From contig NZ_JALLIK010000106.1 in NCBI RefSeq assembly GCF_023093595.1, positions 117,448 through 181,447 of the forward strand: DNA of 64,000 nt, read 5' to 3'. Of the stretch, positions 25,515 to 35,119 are shown one piece after another; positions within the stretch are counted from its first letter, which is position 1, and each line of letters opens with the position of its first letter. The notes beneath the pieces are model-generated. The model had not been told where the DNA came from, made no database searches, and worked only from the letters and a program-made list of their open reading frames with translations. The position numbers were made by a program, and so were the translations under genes. This stretch comes from Thauera aromatica_A. GTDB lineage: Bacteria; Pseudomonadota; Gammaproteobacteria; Burkholderiales; Rhodocyclaceae.

Positions 25515-26450
25515 GTGGACATCATCTTCGGCATCATCCTGCCGGTGTTCGGCACCCTCGGCCTCGGCTACGCCGCGGCGCGCTGCGGTGTGTTCGACGA
25601 CGCCGCCAATCGCGGGCTGTCGCTGTTCGTGTTCAACTTCGCGCTGCCGCTGATGCTGTTTCGCGCGATCGCCCAGGCCGAGCTGCCCGCGGCGATGCCC
25701 TGGGGCTACCTGCTGTCGTACTACCTGGGCGCGTTCGCGGTGTTCGCGCTGGCGATGCTCGGCGGGCGCTGGCTGTTCGCGCGCCGGCTCGACGAGCAGG
25801 CGGTGCTCGGCCTCGGCGGCGCCTTCTCCAATACCGGCATGCTCGGCATTCCGTTGGTGATGACCGCCTACGGGGACTCCGCCGCGCTGCCGCTGTTCGT
25901 GATGATCGCCTGCCACAGCCTGCTGATGCTGCCACCGACCACCGCGCTGATCGAAGGCGCCCGTGGCGGACAGGAGTCGGTCGGGGCGATGCTGGCGAAG
26001 CTGATGAAGAGCGTGCTCGCCACGCCGATCATCTGGGGGCTGTCGTGCGGGCTGCTGTTCGCTCTCGCCGGACTGCAGATTCCCGGGCCGCTGGATGCGG
26101 TGGCCAAGGGCCTGGGCAGCGCCGCCACGCCGTGCGCGCTGTTCGCCCTCGGCGCTTCGCTGACGCGCTACAGCCTGGGCGGCAACCTGAAGGAGCCGGC
26201 GCTGCTGGTGGCGCTGAAGACGGGGGTGCATCCGCTGCTGGTGTGGCTGCTGGCGACCCAGGTGTTCGACGTGCCGCCGCTGTGGGTGGTGACCGGGGTG
26301 GTGCTGGCGGCGCTGCCGGCGGGAATCACGCCCTATCTGTTTGCCCAGCGCTACGACGTCTGCCAGGCCACGGTGGCCTCGGCGGTGTTCCTGTCCACCG
26401 TGCTGTCGGTGGTGACCCTGTCGGCGCTGCTGTTCGTGTTGCGCCCCTGA
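25515..26450 (+). CDS. AEC family transporter (auxin efflux carrier-like)
   Basis: A 311-residue membrane protein of the AEC family with ten predicted transmembrane segments. Two sequence features fit: the N-terminal half has FNFALPLMLFRAIAQ and GGAFSNTGMLGIPLV, and the C-terminal half LGASLTRYSLGGNL and TVLSVVTLSALL. Bacterial members move malonate, lactate or other small carboxylates; the substrate here is unknown, though divergence from fumC makes a dicarboxylate plausible. GTG start at 25515 with AAGGAA 7 bases upstream. Confidence 0.9.
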   Translation: MDIIFGIILPVFGTLGLGYAAARCGVFDDAANRGLSLFVFNFALPLMLFRAIAQAELPAAMPWGYLLSYYLGAFAVFALAMLGGRWLFARRLDEQAVLGLGGAFSNTGMLGIPLVMTAYGDSAALPLFVMIACHSLLMLPPTTALIEGARGGQESVGAMLAKLMKSVLATPIIWGLSCGLLFALAGLQIPGPLDAVAKGLGSAATPCALFALGASLTRYSLGGNLKEPALLVALKTGVHPLLVWLLATQVFDVPPLWVVTGVVLAALPAGITPYLFAQRYDVCQATVASAVFLSTVLSVVTLSALLFVLRP

Positions 26451-26716
26451 GCGGTGAGGGGCACGGCGCCGCCCGGCGCCGGATTCCTCGCCGGTGCGCG
26501 CGGATCGCGGCGGTTCCGGGGGGCGGGATGGAGATTTCGGCCGGGAGCGGCGCGCGCGTTGCATTTGGGCGAAAATGCCCGCTTCCGCCGCGTGCCGCAA
26601 AACCGGCGAGCCGTCCCGCGGGTCCGGCGCGGCGGGCGGAATCTTTTGAACGCCGCGGGCTCTGACTCCGGCGATGCGGCGCAGCACGGCGGTGCACGTT
26701 ATTTCAGGAAATGCTC

Positions 26717-27085
26717 ATGTACAGGGATCCCCGATTTTCCGGCCTTTTCGACAAGCTCCAGCGCGGCGACGGTGCGCCTCCCTCGCTGCTGCAGAAGCTC
26801 GTCGCCGTCGTCGTCGCGGTGGCGGTGTTCAGCCTCGCGCTGATGTTCTCGGTGGTGCTGTTCGCCGTGGTGCTGACCGTCGGGGCGGCGGCGTGGGGTT
26901 ACCTGTGGTGGAAGACGCGCGCGCTGCGCAAGACGATGCGCGCCCAGGGCGAGGCCCGGATGCGCGCGCAGGACCAGGCCGCGGGCGCCCATGGCAGCGC
27001 CCGCGGCCTGGTCATCGAAGGCGAGGTGATCCGCGAAGTGCGCACCGGGGAAGAGAGCGGGCGCCCGCCCGGGCCGGACGCCTGA
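26717..27085 (+). CDS. Hypothetical membrane protein
   Basis: A 122-residue protein with two close hydrophobic segments (about 26-46 and 50-67) and a charged C-terminal tail (RKTMRAQGEARMRAQDQAA ... IEGEVIREV). ATG 26717 follows AGGA by 7 bases; ATG 26711 is too close to that site. No family recognised. It converges with the mechanosensitive channel gene. Confidence 0.65.
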   Translation: MYRDPRFSGLFDKLQRGDGAPPSLLQKLVAVVVAVAVFSLALMFSVVLFAVVLTVGAAAWGYLWWKTRALRKTMRAQGEARMRAQDQAAGAHGSARGLVIEGEVIREVRTGEESGRPPGPDA

Positions 27086-27100
27086 GCCTCCTTTCCGGCA

Positions 27101-30100
27101 TCACTGCCCGCTGCCCTCGCCCGCCGGTGGCGGCATCACCGTCTGCAGTTTCGCTTCCCTGCCGTCGGCGACGCTGCGGATGTGGACGTCCATCTGGTTG
27201 AAGGCGATCTCGATGCCGTGTTCGCGGAACAGGCGGTCGATGGCGCGGTTGATTTCGTCGATCGCGGCGTTGCGGTCGGCGAGTTCGCGCACATGGATGC
27301 GTAGTTCATGGTCGAGGGTGCTGGCGCCGAAGGCGAGGAAGAGCGCCAGCGGGGCAGGCTCCTCGAGCACGCGCGGATTGTCCTTGGCGATCTGCAGCAG
27401 CAGCCGGCGGGTCAGTTCCAGGTCCGCACCGTAGGCCACGCCGACCTTGACCGTGACCCGGGTGACGGTGTCGGTCAGCGACCAGTTGATCAGCTGCCCG
27501 GTGATGAAGGCCTTGTTGGGGACGATGATTTCCTTGCGGTCGAAGTCGGTGATCGTGGTGGCGCGGATCTGGATGCGGCTGACCGTGCCCGACACGTTGC
27601 CGATGGTGACCACGTCGCCGATCCGCACCGGGCGCTCGAACAGGATGATCAGGCCGGAGACGAAGTTGGCGAAGATCTCCTGCAGGCCGAAACCCAGCCC
27701 CACCGACAGCGCCGCCACCAGCCACTGGAGCTTGTCCCAGCTCACCCCGAGGGTGGCGAAGGTGGCGACGATGCCGACGCCGGCGATCACGTAGGACAGC
27801 AAGGTGGTGGCGGCGTAGGCGCTGCCCTGCGCCAGCTTCATGCGCGACAGCACCAGCACTTCGAGCAGGCCGGGCAGGTTGGCGGCGAGGATGAAGGCGA
27901 TGCCGGCGATCAGCAGCGCGCCGAGGACGTCGCGCAGACTGATCGGGGTGCCGCTGCTGCCGTCTGCGGCGGTGAATTGGTAGAGGACGATGTTGTCGAG
28001 GTAGGCGAACACGGTGATCAGGTCGGCCCACACCCAGTACAGGGCGCCGAGCAGACCGCCGAGCAGGCCGAGGCGGAGCAGGCGCAGCGACTGCTGGTTG
28101 ATCTTGTCGACGTCGAGGCTGGGGATGTCGGCGATGTCATCGCCGTCGGCGCCGGTCCGGCCTTCGCGTTCGGCGGCCTCGCGGCGCTCGACTGCGCGCT
28201 GGTAGACGAGGCGGCGGGCGGCGACTTCGAGCGCGCGGCGGAGCATTGCTTCGAGCAGGCGCCAGGCGATGAGCACGAACAGGGTGTCGATCAGGCGCCC
28301 GGTGAGCTTCAGTGCGGTGTAGTAGTAGCCGGTCAGGAGCGCGCCGATCAGCGCCAGCGGCATCAGCGCGAGGGCGACCGCGAGCGCGGCGCGCAGCGGC
28401 GAAGGGCGGGTGGCGCTCGACTTGTGCACCAGCAGGCGGCCCATCAGCCAGGCCATCGAGGCGTAGCCGGCGAGCAGGGTGAGCAGGCCGAGAACGTCGT
28501 CGGCGAGCCCCTCGGGCTGGCGTTCGGCGATGGTGACGATGGCGACCACGGCGAGCACGACCAGGCCGAGGTGGCGCATGTGCAGGTAGAGCTCGCGGGT
28601 CAGCGCCCCGGCGACGTGGAAATGGCGCTCGGCGACTCCGCCCGGTTCGAGCACGCGGTAGGCGGTGTAGAACACCAGCCAGGCTTCGGCCATCTGCACC
28701 AGCGCCGCACCCAGGCTGGCGTTCTGGCCGCGGGCGTCCATCTGCAGGGCGAGCCCGGCGAGGGCGAGCAGCAGGCTCACCGGCAGCGCCAGCAGGACGT
28801 TGAACAGGATCGCCAGCGGCGTGTGGAGCTGGCTGTCGCGGCGCACGTAGCCGATGTCGGCGTGCACGCCGTCGAGCCGGGCGCGCAGCCAGCGCCGCCG
28901 CCACAGCAGGATCAGGGTCAGCAGCAGCACCGGCAGGAACAGGAAGGGGCGCGCCTGCAGCCCGGTCCACAGCTCGGTGCTGGCGGACTGCCAGGGAATC
29001 GCGCCGAGCTGGGCGTGAAGTGCGCCGGGCAGGGCCTGCAGCCAGCCGAAGTCGAGCGGACGGTTGCTCGGAATCCAGAACATCTGCTCATCGAGGGTGG
29101 TGCGCAGGTTGTCGGTCGTGGTCTGGAGCTGGCGTTCGTTGAGCTGCAGCGTGATCGATTCGTTGAGCAGGGCGCTGAGTTCGCGATTGAGCCGTTCGAG
29201 CAGCTCCGCGCGTGCCGCGAGCAGGGCGCCGAGCTGTTCGCGCAGGGCGCCGTCGGCCTCTTCGGCGGGCGCCTGGGCGAGCAGGCGCTCGGCGTAGGCG
29301 GCGGGCTGGGCGAGCTGTTCGCGCTGCTTGTTGATCTCGAACTGGTAGAGGCGGATGTCGGCGATCTGCTCGGTGAGCTGCGCATCGACCGCGGGCTGCG
29401 GCAGCGCGCGCTTTTGCTCGAGCAGGATGCGCGACAGCAGGAGGCTGCCCTGGAGCACCTCGATCTGTTCGTCGATCAGGCTGCGGTTGCGGTTCAGGCT
29501 GTCGAGCTGCTGGCGGGTGGCGAGATTGCGCTGGGTCAGGGTGTTGAGGTGCTCGGTGGTGCGCAGCAGGTAGTCCGAGAGCTGCTGGTTGGCAGCGGCT
29601 TCGCGCGCGAGCAGGCCGCCGGCGCCGGCGTGCCGGCCTTCGCCGGCGGCCGCCTCCAGTGTTTCCACCGCTTCCACCGCATTGGCGCTGCGCCGGGCGT
29701 TGATCGCCGCCTGCAGCACCTGGATCTGCTGCCCCAGGCGCTGCACCTGCAGGCTGGCGAGGTCGTGGCGGGCCTGGCCGAGATCCTGCAGCAGGCTGTT
29801 GCCGGCGAGCTCCTCCCGGCGTAGCGCGGTCTGGGCCTCGAGTGCGTGCCATTCCGCGGCGAGCGCATCGCGCCGCTCACTGCCGAGCGGGCGGCTGTCG
29901 CGGTCAGGTTCGCGGCCGCTCTTGAGCGCGGCCTCGATCGCTGCCATCCGTGCCTGGTTGGCGCTGATCTCGGTCTGGGCGCGCTCCGGGCCGGTGCGCG
30001 AGTCCACCAGCAGGGTGTTGGCTTCGTCCAGGCGGCGCTGCCATCCGGCGAGCGCGGTGTTGCGCTCGGCGAGGCGTTCTTCGAGCTGTGCGGGCGAGGT

Positions 30101-30430
30101 GTCCGCGGCAAATTCAGGGAGGTGGCCGTTGCCGGCCTGCAGGGTGGCGAGCTGGCGCCGGGCGTCGGCGGTGCGCGGCAGTGCGCTGCCGAGCTTTTCC
30201 TTCAGGGCGGCGAGCTGCTGGCGGTAGTCGGCGGCGGCAGCGAGCTGCTCCAGGGCCTGCTCCAGTGCCTGCTGGGCGCTGCGGTGCTCGGCTTCGGCGA
30301 GCTTGCGTTCGGCGAGGGCGTCGAGCCGGGCGCCCACGTCCGCGGCGGCGGGCGGCACGGGTGCCTGGGCAGCGGCCTGCAGCGACAGCAGGGGAAGCAG
30401 GAGGAGGACGAGGAGGCGGAGCAGGTGCAT
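27101..30430 (-). CDS. mscK: Large MscK/KefA-type mechanosensitive channel
   Basis: A 1109-residue MscS-superfamily channel with the MscK layout: signal peptide (MHLLRLLVLLLLPLLSLQAAAQA), a periplasmic alpha-helical coiled-coil region of about 450 residues rich in Gln, Arg, Leu and Ala, about eleven transmembrane segments (about 480-960) and the C-terminal MscS core. Core segments are seen as GLGFGLQEIFANFVSGLIILFERP and VGDVVTIGNVSGTV-type strings, followed by FDRKEIIVPNKAFITGQLINW. It should open under osmotic down-shock. Compare the short MscS-like gene at 22272. Confidence 0.93.
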   Translation of the reverse strand: MHLLRLLVLLLLPLLSLQAAAQAPVPPAAADVGARLDALAERKLAEAEHRSAQQALEQALEQLAAAADYRQQLAALKEKLGSALPRTADARRQLATLQAGNGHLPEFAADTSPAQLEERLAERNTALAGWQRRLDEANTLLVDSRTGPERAQTEISANQARMAAIEAALKSGREPDRDSRPLGSERRDALAAEWHALEAQTALRREELAGNSLLQDLGQARHDLASLQVQRLGQQIQVLQAAINARRSANAVEAVETLEAAAGEGRHAGAGGLLAREAAANQQLSDYLLRTTEHLNTLTQRNLATRQQLDSLNRNRSLIDEQIEVLQGSLLLSRILLEQKRALPQPAVDAQLTEQIADIRLYQFEINKQREQLAQPAAYAERLLAQAPAEEADGALREQLGALLAARAELLERLNRELSALLNESITLQLNERQLQTTTDNLRTTLDEQMFWIPSNRPLDFGWLQALPGALHAQLGAIPWQSASTELWTGLQARPFLFLPVLLLTLILLWRRRWLRARLDGVHADIGYVRRDSQLHTPLAILFNVLLALPVSLLLALAGLALQMDARGQNASLGAALVQMAEAWLVFYTAYRVLEPGGVAERHFHVAGALTRELYLHMRHLGLVVLAVVAIVTIAERQPEGLADDVLGLLTLLAGYASMAWLMGRLLVHKSSATRPSPLRAALAVALALMPLALIGALLTGYYYTALKLTGRLIDTLFVLIAWRLLEAMLRRALEVAARRLVYQRAVERREAAEREGRTGADGDDIADIPSLDVDKINQQSLRLLRLGLLGGLLGALYWVWADLITVFAYLDNIVLYQFTAADGSSGTPISLRDVLGALLIAGIAFILAANLPGLLEVLVLSRMKLAQGSAYAATTLLSYVIAGVGIVATFATLGVSWDKLQWLVAALSVGLGFGLQEIFANFVSGLIILFERPVRIGDVVTIGNVSGTVSRIQIRATTITDFDRKEIIVPNKAFITGQLINWSLTDTVTRVTVKVGVAYGADLELTRRLLLQIAKDNPRVLEEPAPLALFLAFGASTLDHELRIHVRELADRNAAIDEINRAIDRLFREHGIEIAFNQMDVHIRSVADGREAKLQTVMPPPAGEGSGQ

Positions 30431-30638
30431 AGAAGTGCCGCAGCGGAAAGCGGGGAGCGGAAGGCGGGTTCCGGGCTGCCGGGGCGGCAGGAAGGGCGGA
30501 GTTTACCCGCCCGGCCGCGGACTTCGGTGGAACCGGATCGTAAGCAATGTTCGCTGCCGTCACCGCCCCCGCATCTCCCCTGCCCGCCCCGGCGTTCGGC
30601 GGCTGGTCCGCAGGCTTGGTCCGTCTGCGGGTGTGGCG

Positions 30639-31031
30639 CTACGCCATGCGACATTCGCTGGCGAGGGGTTTGTGGGTCCTGCCGTCGAGCAGCACGCTCT
30701 TCCAGGGCAGATCGATCCATACCAGGCCGCTGGAACGGTCTTCGAAACGCGGCAGGCCGGAGTGGGAGGGGTCGCGCTCGAGCCGGTAGCGCCGCCCCTG
30801 CCAGTCGATTTCGATACGGTGGTTGACGGCGGCCTGGAGTTCACGGTGCACGCCGACGCGCTGCCCGTGCTCGCAGTCGTAGCGGCCGCTGGCAAGGTCG
30901 AAGTCGAGCTGGCCGTCGCGGTGCGCGGTGACGGCGGCGGGGGCCTGGGCGGCGGGCGCTTGCGGCGGGGTTGCGCAGGCCGACAGGATGAGCGGGGAGG
31001 CGATGAGCGCGAGCAGCGATAAACGGGTCAT
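30639..31031 (-). CDS. Lipoprotein with MliC-like lysozyme-inhibitor domain
   Basis: A 130-residue lipoprotein (signal MTRLSLLALIASPLILSAC, lipidated Cys19). After a Pro/Ala-rich linker, the region from about residue 48 fits the MliC/COG3895 pattern: YDCEHGQRVGVHRE near its start, RRYRLERDPSHSGLPRFED, then GLVWIDLPWKSVLLDG and a final Cys (LASEC) that could pair with the first. MliC-type proteins inhibit C-type lysozyme at the cell surface. The assignment rests on pattern only. Confidence 0.7.
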   Translation of the reverse strand: MTRLSLLALIASPLILSACATPPQAPAAQAPAAVTAHRDGQLDFDLASGRYDCEHGQRVGVHRELQAAVNHRIEIDWQGRRYRLERDPSHSGLPRFEDRSSGLVWIDLPWKSVLLDGRTHKPLASECRMA

Positions 31032-31169
31032 TTTCGAGTCCTCACCGGTGGGCGGGCGGCGGGGCCTGGAGCAGGTCGCGGCAGCCGATCGGGCTTCGAT
31101 ACCGAGCTTCGATATTAGTCCAGGGGCTGGGTCCAGGGTAAGGGGGTGGGCCGCGATCGGGGGCGGGCG

Positions 31170-32069
31170 CTACAGGCTGCGTGTCCATGGCGGGCGCAGG
31201 GGCGCCGCCTCGGGGTGTTCGAGGGCGCGGCCGACTTCGGCCAGCAGGCGCGCCTTGTCGGCGCCGAGGGTGCCCTTGAGCACCAGCGCATTGGAGATGT
31301 GGTCGGCACGAAACACGGTGCGTCGCAGTTCCAGCGTGGAGAGGAAGCGTTCCATCTCGCGGAACAGGCCGTGCTGCGCGAGGGGCCGCCATTGCGGCCA
31401 GGCCTGGCGGAAGCGGGTGCCGCCGCCGTGCAGGGTGAGCACCAGCGTCGACAGGTATTCGGGCTGGGTGGCGTTGGCCAGGCGGGCGGAGTGCTCGGCA
31501 TGCCGGGCGCTGAGCGCTTCGCCGCCGAGGCCGTTGAGGATCATCACCGAGCGGCCGATGCCGGCCTCGCCGAGCTTGTCGAGGGCGGCGCGCGCCGAGT
31601 CGAAGGTTTCGCCCTTATTCACCCGGGCGAGGACTTCGTCGTCGCCGGATTCGGCGCCGAGGTAGGCGAGCTTGAGGCCGGCCTCGGCGAGTGCCCGCAG
31701 GTCGGTGACGGACTTGTTCTTGAGGTTGCGCGCGAGGCAGTAGCTCGACACCCGGTGCACTGCCGGCAGATGGGTGCGGATCGCCTCGAGAGTGGTGAGC
31801 AGGCGCCGCGTGGACAGCACCAGGGCGTCGCCGTCGGCGAGGAACACGCGGCGGATGCGGCTACCATAGCGTTCCGCACTGTGGCGGATGCTGTCCAGCA
31901 CCTCGGCTTCGTCGCGGGCGCGAAAGCGCTTTTGCGGCGCGGTGTACATCTCGCAGAAGCTGCACCGGTTCCACGAGCAGCCGTCGGTGAGCGGCAGGAT
32001 CAGCGAATCGGCCTCGCTCGGCGGGCGGAACACGGGTTCGACGTAGCGGATCGGTGAGCTGGGGGACAA
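31170..32069 (-). CDS. Radical SAM protein
   Basis: A 299-residue radical SAM protein with the [4Fe-4S] motif CSWNRCSFC near residue 32, followed by RRVFLADGDALVLSTRRL, LAYLGAESGDDEVLARVNKG and VMILNGLGGEALSARH, typical of the HemN/Elp3-like core. The N-terminal SPIRYVEPVFRPPSEADSL is a family feature; the specific reaction is not known to me. TTG start at 32069 is preferred because GGAG lies 6 bases upstream; another TTG at 32096 is in frame. Confidence 0.85.
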   Translation of the reverse strand: MSPSSPIRYVEPVFRPPSEADSLILPLTDGCSWNRCSFCEMYTAPQKRFRARDEAEVLDSIRHSAERYGSRIRRVFLADGDALVLSTRRLLTTLEAIRTHLPAVHRVSSYCLARNLKNKSVTDLRALAEAGLKLAYLGAESGDDEVLARVNKGETFDSARAALDKLGEAGIGRSVMILNGLGGEALSARHAEHSARLANATQPEYLSTLVLTLHGGGTRFRQAWPQWRPLAQHGLFREMERFLSTLELRRTVFRADHISNALVLKGTLGADKARLLAEVGRALEHPEAAPLRPPWTRSL

Positions 32070-32130
32070 GAGGGTCTCCGGGAAACAGGCGGACAATGAT
32101 CGGCGCCGGGCCGCGGCCGTGCGAGGCGGT

Positions 32131-33225
32131 TCAGCGCATGAGGCGCGACGGCGCCAGGCGGCGCAGCTGGCGGCCGGCGACGGCCCGGAAGCGCGGGCTG
32201 TGCAGGCAGGCCGCGCCGGCCAGGCCGACGACGCAGCCGAGCACGGTGTCGATCAGGCGGGCCTCGATCAGCACCGCGGGCGTCGCCTGCCCGAGGGTGG
32301 CGGCTTCGGCAAGGAAGATCGTCAGCGGGGTGATGAAGATCACGGCGAAGCCGTAGTGGCGCACCACGGTGGTCTCGATGACGAAGACGAGCACGACCAT
32401 CAGCAGGGCGATGCTCCACGGGTCCAGCGCCAGCAGCAGCAGGCCCCAGGACAGCAGCAGGCCGATCGCGGTGCCGAGGACGCGGTGCAGCTGCTTGTTC
32501 CACGCTGCGCGCAGGGACACGCCCTGGATCACCGCGAGGCAGCTCACCGGCACCCAGTAGGGGCGTTCGAGCTGCAGGGCCTGGGCCAGCGCCAGCGAAA
32601 TGCCGACGAAGGCGCCGATCACGACGGCGTCGAAGACGACGAAGTCGAAGCTCGGCGGCGGGCGCGGGGGCACCGCTTCGGCCGCCCGCAGGCGCAGGCT
32701 GTAGAGGCTGTAGAAGAAGGCGATCAGCACCGCGAGGAGCGCGCCCATGGTCAGCAGACCGACCTTGAGCGGCACCTCCAGCACTTCGCCCGGCGAGAAG
32801 GCGCCGATCGCCGCGGCCATGATGAAGAACAGGCTGCCCGGCGGTCCGAGGCCGTAGTAGCGGCACACCATGGTGGCCAGGATGGCGATGAAGATCAGCA
32901 CCCAGGTCATCAGCAGCGGAAAGAAGTGGCTCATCACCCCCAGCGTGAAGCAGGCCGCCATGCCGAAGCTGCAGGCCATCAGCCACACCATGCGGTGCGA
33001 CAGCGGGGTGTTGGGCAGATACAGGAACACGAGCCCGCCGAGCATCGAGATCAGGCCGTGATCCATGCGCCCGAAATACACCCCGACGAGCAGCGGCAGG
33101 CCGGCGGCGAGCGCCGCCGCGACCGGCATCTGCCAGAGGCGGTCGCTCGGGTTGATCGCCGTCAGCTGCTGCAGCTCGCGCTGCAGCAGGCGCTTCAGGC
33201 GGTGCCAGTGGCGGGCCTGGGTCAT
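32131..33225 (-). CDS. FUSC family membrane protein
   Basis: A 364-residue inner-membrane protein with two hydrophobic blocks of about five helices each (about 30-165 and 205-345) separated by a short charged stretch, as in FUSC/YccS-like proteins linked to aromatic-acid efflux. Characteristic segment: ERPYWVPVSCLAVIQGVSLRAAWNKQLHRVLGT. No membrane-fusion protein or outer membrane partner is adjacent, so it may act alone. Confidence 0.86.
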   Translation of the reverse strand: MTQARHWHRLKRLLQRELQQLTAINPSDRLWQMPVAAALAAGLPLLVGVYFGRMDHGLISMLGGLVFLYLPNTPLSHRMVWLMACSFGMAACFTLGVMSHFFPLLMTWVLIFIAILATMVCRYYGLGPPGSLFFIMAAAIGAFSPGEVLEVPLKVGLLTMGALLAVLIAFFYSLYSLRLRAAEAVPPRPPPSFDFVVFDAVVIGAFVGISLALAQALQLERPYWVPVSCLAVIQGVSLRAAWNKQLHRVLGTAIGLLLSWGLLLLALDPWSIALLMVVLVFVIETTVVRHYGFAVIFITPLTIFLAEAATLGQATPAVLIEARLIDTVLGCVVGLAGAACLHSPRFRAVAGRQLRRLAPSRLMR

Positions 33226-33331
33226 TGGTGGGGCGGGTGAGTCGGCATGTTGGGGTCGGCATTCCTGATCCGCGCGCGCAGCGTGCGATTATCGCCGCTG
33301 CGCGGCAGCACGGCCAGGGCGGTGCGGCAGC

Positions 33332-34348
33332 CTACACCCGCAGCAGCAGCACTTTCAGCGGCGGATTGCCGTCGATGCTGGGAAAGTCCGCTTCGGGGAC
33401 GATCCACTGCGCCTCACGCAGCGCCCGCCCGGCCTTGCGCGCGCTGCGTTCGAGCTGCTCGAGCCAGGCGTCGCGGTGCACCTGGGCGACGTTGTTGCAG
33501 CAGATCAGGGTGCCGCCTTCGGCGGTGGCGAGCAGGGCGGGCTTGAACAGGGCGGCGTAGTCGTTGATCAGGTCGACCACCCCGAACGGGCTTTTGGCGT
33601 AGCGCGGCGGATCGAGGAAGACGAGCTCGAAGCGCTGCGGTCCGAGCACGGGAAACGGCGGCAGGTGCTTGCCGCGCACCACCTTCGGCTGGCCGAGGCC
33701 GGCGTACTGGCGCAGGGCGGCGAAGGCGTCGGACTTGATGAAGCGCAGGCGGATCGGCAGCGCGTTGAGGCGGGCGTTGTCCTTGCCCACGGCGAGGCTG
33801 GATTCGGCGAAGTCGACATTGACGACGTGGCGCGCGCCGGCCTTCGCGGCGGCGACGCCGACGCCGCAGGTGTAGGCGAAGACGTTGAGCAGCGACTTGC
33901 CCGCCGCCTCCTCCATCACCCGCCGGCGCGCGGCGCGCAGGTCGAGGAACAGCCACGGGTCCTGCCCGCCGTGGCGCGCCTGGAAGCGGTAGCGCACGCC
34001 GAGTTCGCTGAATTCGCCGGGCGCTTCGGCCCGCGCCTGGTGCTCGGGCCGAAGCGCATTGGCGATGCGCGAGTGCCGGCCGCTGCGGTCGTTCCAGACC
34101 AGCGCCAGGCCGGGCAGCGCGGCGGCGTAGAACGCCTGCAGCTCGGCGAGGTGCCCGGGCTCGAGCGGGCGGTGGAAGGTCTGGACCAGCAGGGTGGCGC
34201 CGTAGCGGTCGACGGTGAGGCCGGGCGCGCCTTCGACGGTGCCGTGGAACAGGCGGTAGGCGTCGGTCCGCTCGGCGGCGAGCCGTTCGATCAGGGGCGC
34301 GCGGGCGGCGAGGGCGGCGGCGAGCAGGTCGGTGAGGGACGAGGACAT
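33332..34348 (-). CDS. Class I SAM-dependent methyltransferase (RlmI/RlmK-like)
   Basis: A 338-residue methyltransferase. The N-terminal part (about 30-75, YRLFHGTVEGAPGLTVDRYG) resembles the PUA-like linker of RlmI. The Rossmann domain shows motif I LLNVFAYTCGVGVAAAKAGA, and the catalytic-type FLDPPRYAKSPFG, then LICCNNVAQV. RlmI methylates 23S rRNA C1962 in E. coli; target identity here is inferred only. ATG 34348 with GGAG upstream. Confidence 0.85.
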   Translation of the reverse strand: MSSSLTDLLAAALAARAPLIERLAAERTDAYRLFHGTVEGAPGLTVDRYGATLLVQTFHRPLEPGHLAELQAFYAAALPGLALVWNDRSGRHSRIANALRPEHQARAEAPGEFSELGVRYRFQARHGGQDPWLFLDLRAARRRVMEEAAGKSLLNVFAYTCGVGVAAAKAGARHVVNVDFAESSLAVGKDNARLNALPIRLRFIKSDAFAALRQYAGLGQPKVVRGKHLPPFPVLGPQRFELVFLDPPRYAKSPFGVVDLINDYAALFKPALLATAEGGTLICCNNVAQVHRDAWLEQLERSARKAGRALREAQWIVPEADFPSIDGNPPLKVLLLRV

Positions 34349-34467
34349 GGGGCGCTCCGGCGCTGGGCGCGCCAGTATGCCCGAGTGCGTGCGCGTGCGC
34401 GCCGCTCTTCGGTGCCGCTGCCCGAACCGGCACACTGCGGTATCCTCCGCCTTTCGCGGGAAAAATC

Positions 34468-35109
34468 ATGCATGAACTATTCTCACTTGCAGGGATCGTC
34501 GGCGTCCTCATCGTCGGCACGGTCAGTCCCGGGCCCAGCTTCGTCATGGTCGCGCGCACCGCGGTCGGCCGCGGCCGCGTGAACGGACTTGCGGCGGCGG
34601 TCGGCATGGGCATCGGCGGCGTCGTGTTCGCGGTCGCGGCCCTGGTCGGGCTGCAGGCGGTGCTGGTCTCCGTCCCCGCTCTGTACGTCGCCTTCAAGAT
34701 CGGCGGCGGAATCTACCTGATCTATCTCGGCGTGCTGATCTGGCGCGGGGCGAAGCAGCCCCTGACCGCGCGGGCCGCGCCCGGGGAGGGCGACGACGGC
34801 GGCGGCGGCGCGCTGCGATCGCTGCTCCTGGGGCTGGGCACCCAGCTCAGCAACCCCAAGGCCGCGATCGTGTACGCGAGCGTTTTCGCCGCCTTCCTGC
34901 CGGATGGCGCCGCGCTCGCGGTCGGCATCGCGATCACCGCCCTGGTGTTCGTCATCGAGACGGCCTGGTATGCCCTGGTCGCGGTGATGCTTTCGGCGGC
35001 ACAGCCGCGCCGCACCTACCTGCGCTGCAAGGCGTCGATCGACCGCGCCGCCGGTGGGCTGATGGCGGCGCTGGGTCTGAAGCTGGCGTCCTCGGCGCAC
35101 GCGCTGTGA
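34468..35109 (+). CDS. LysE family transporter
   Basis: A 213-residue membrane protein of the LysE/RhtB family with six predicted helices. The family N-terminus is seen (GTVSPGPSFVMVARTAVGRG), then YLIYLGVLIWRGAKQPL and GLGTQLSNPKAAIVYASVFAAFLP. These proteins export amino acids such as lysine or homoserine, or other small solutes; substrate unknown. The MFS gene follows after 10 bp, so the two are likely co-transcribed. Confidence 0.9.
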   Translation: MHELFSLAGIVGVLIVGTVSPGPSFVMVARTAVGRGRVNGLAAAVGMGIGGVVFAVAALVGLQAVLVSVPALYVAFKIGGGIYLIYLGVLIWRGAKQPLTARAAPGEGDDGGGGALRSLLLGLGTQLSNPKAAIVYASVFAAFLPDGAALAVGIAITALVFVIETAWYALVAVMLSAAQPRRTYLRCKASIDRAAGGLMAALGLKLASSAHAL

Positions 35110-35119
35110 GGGCGAGCGG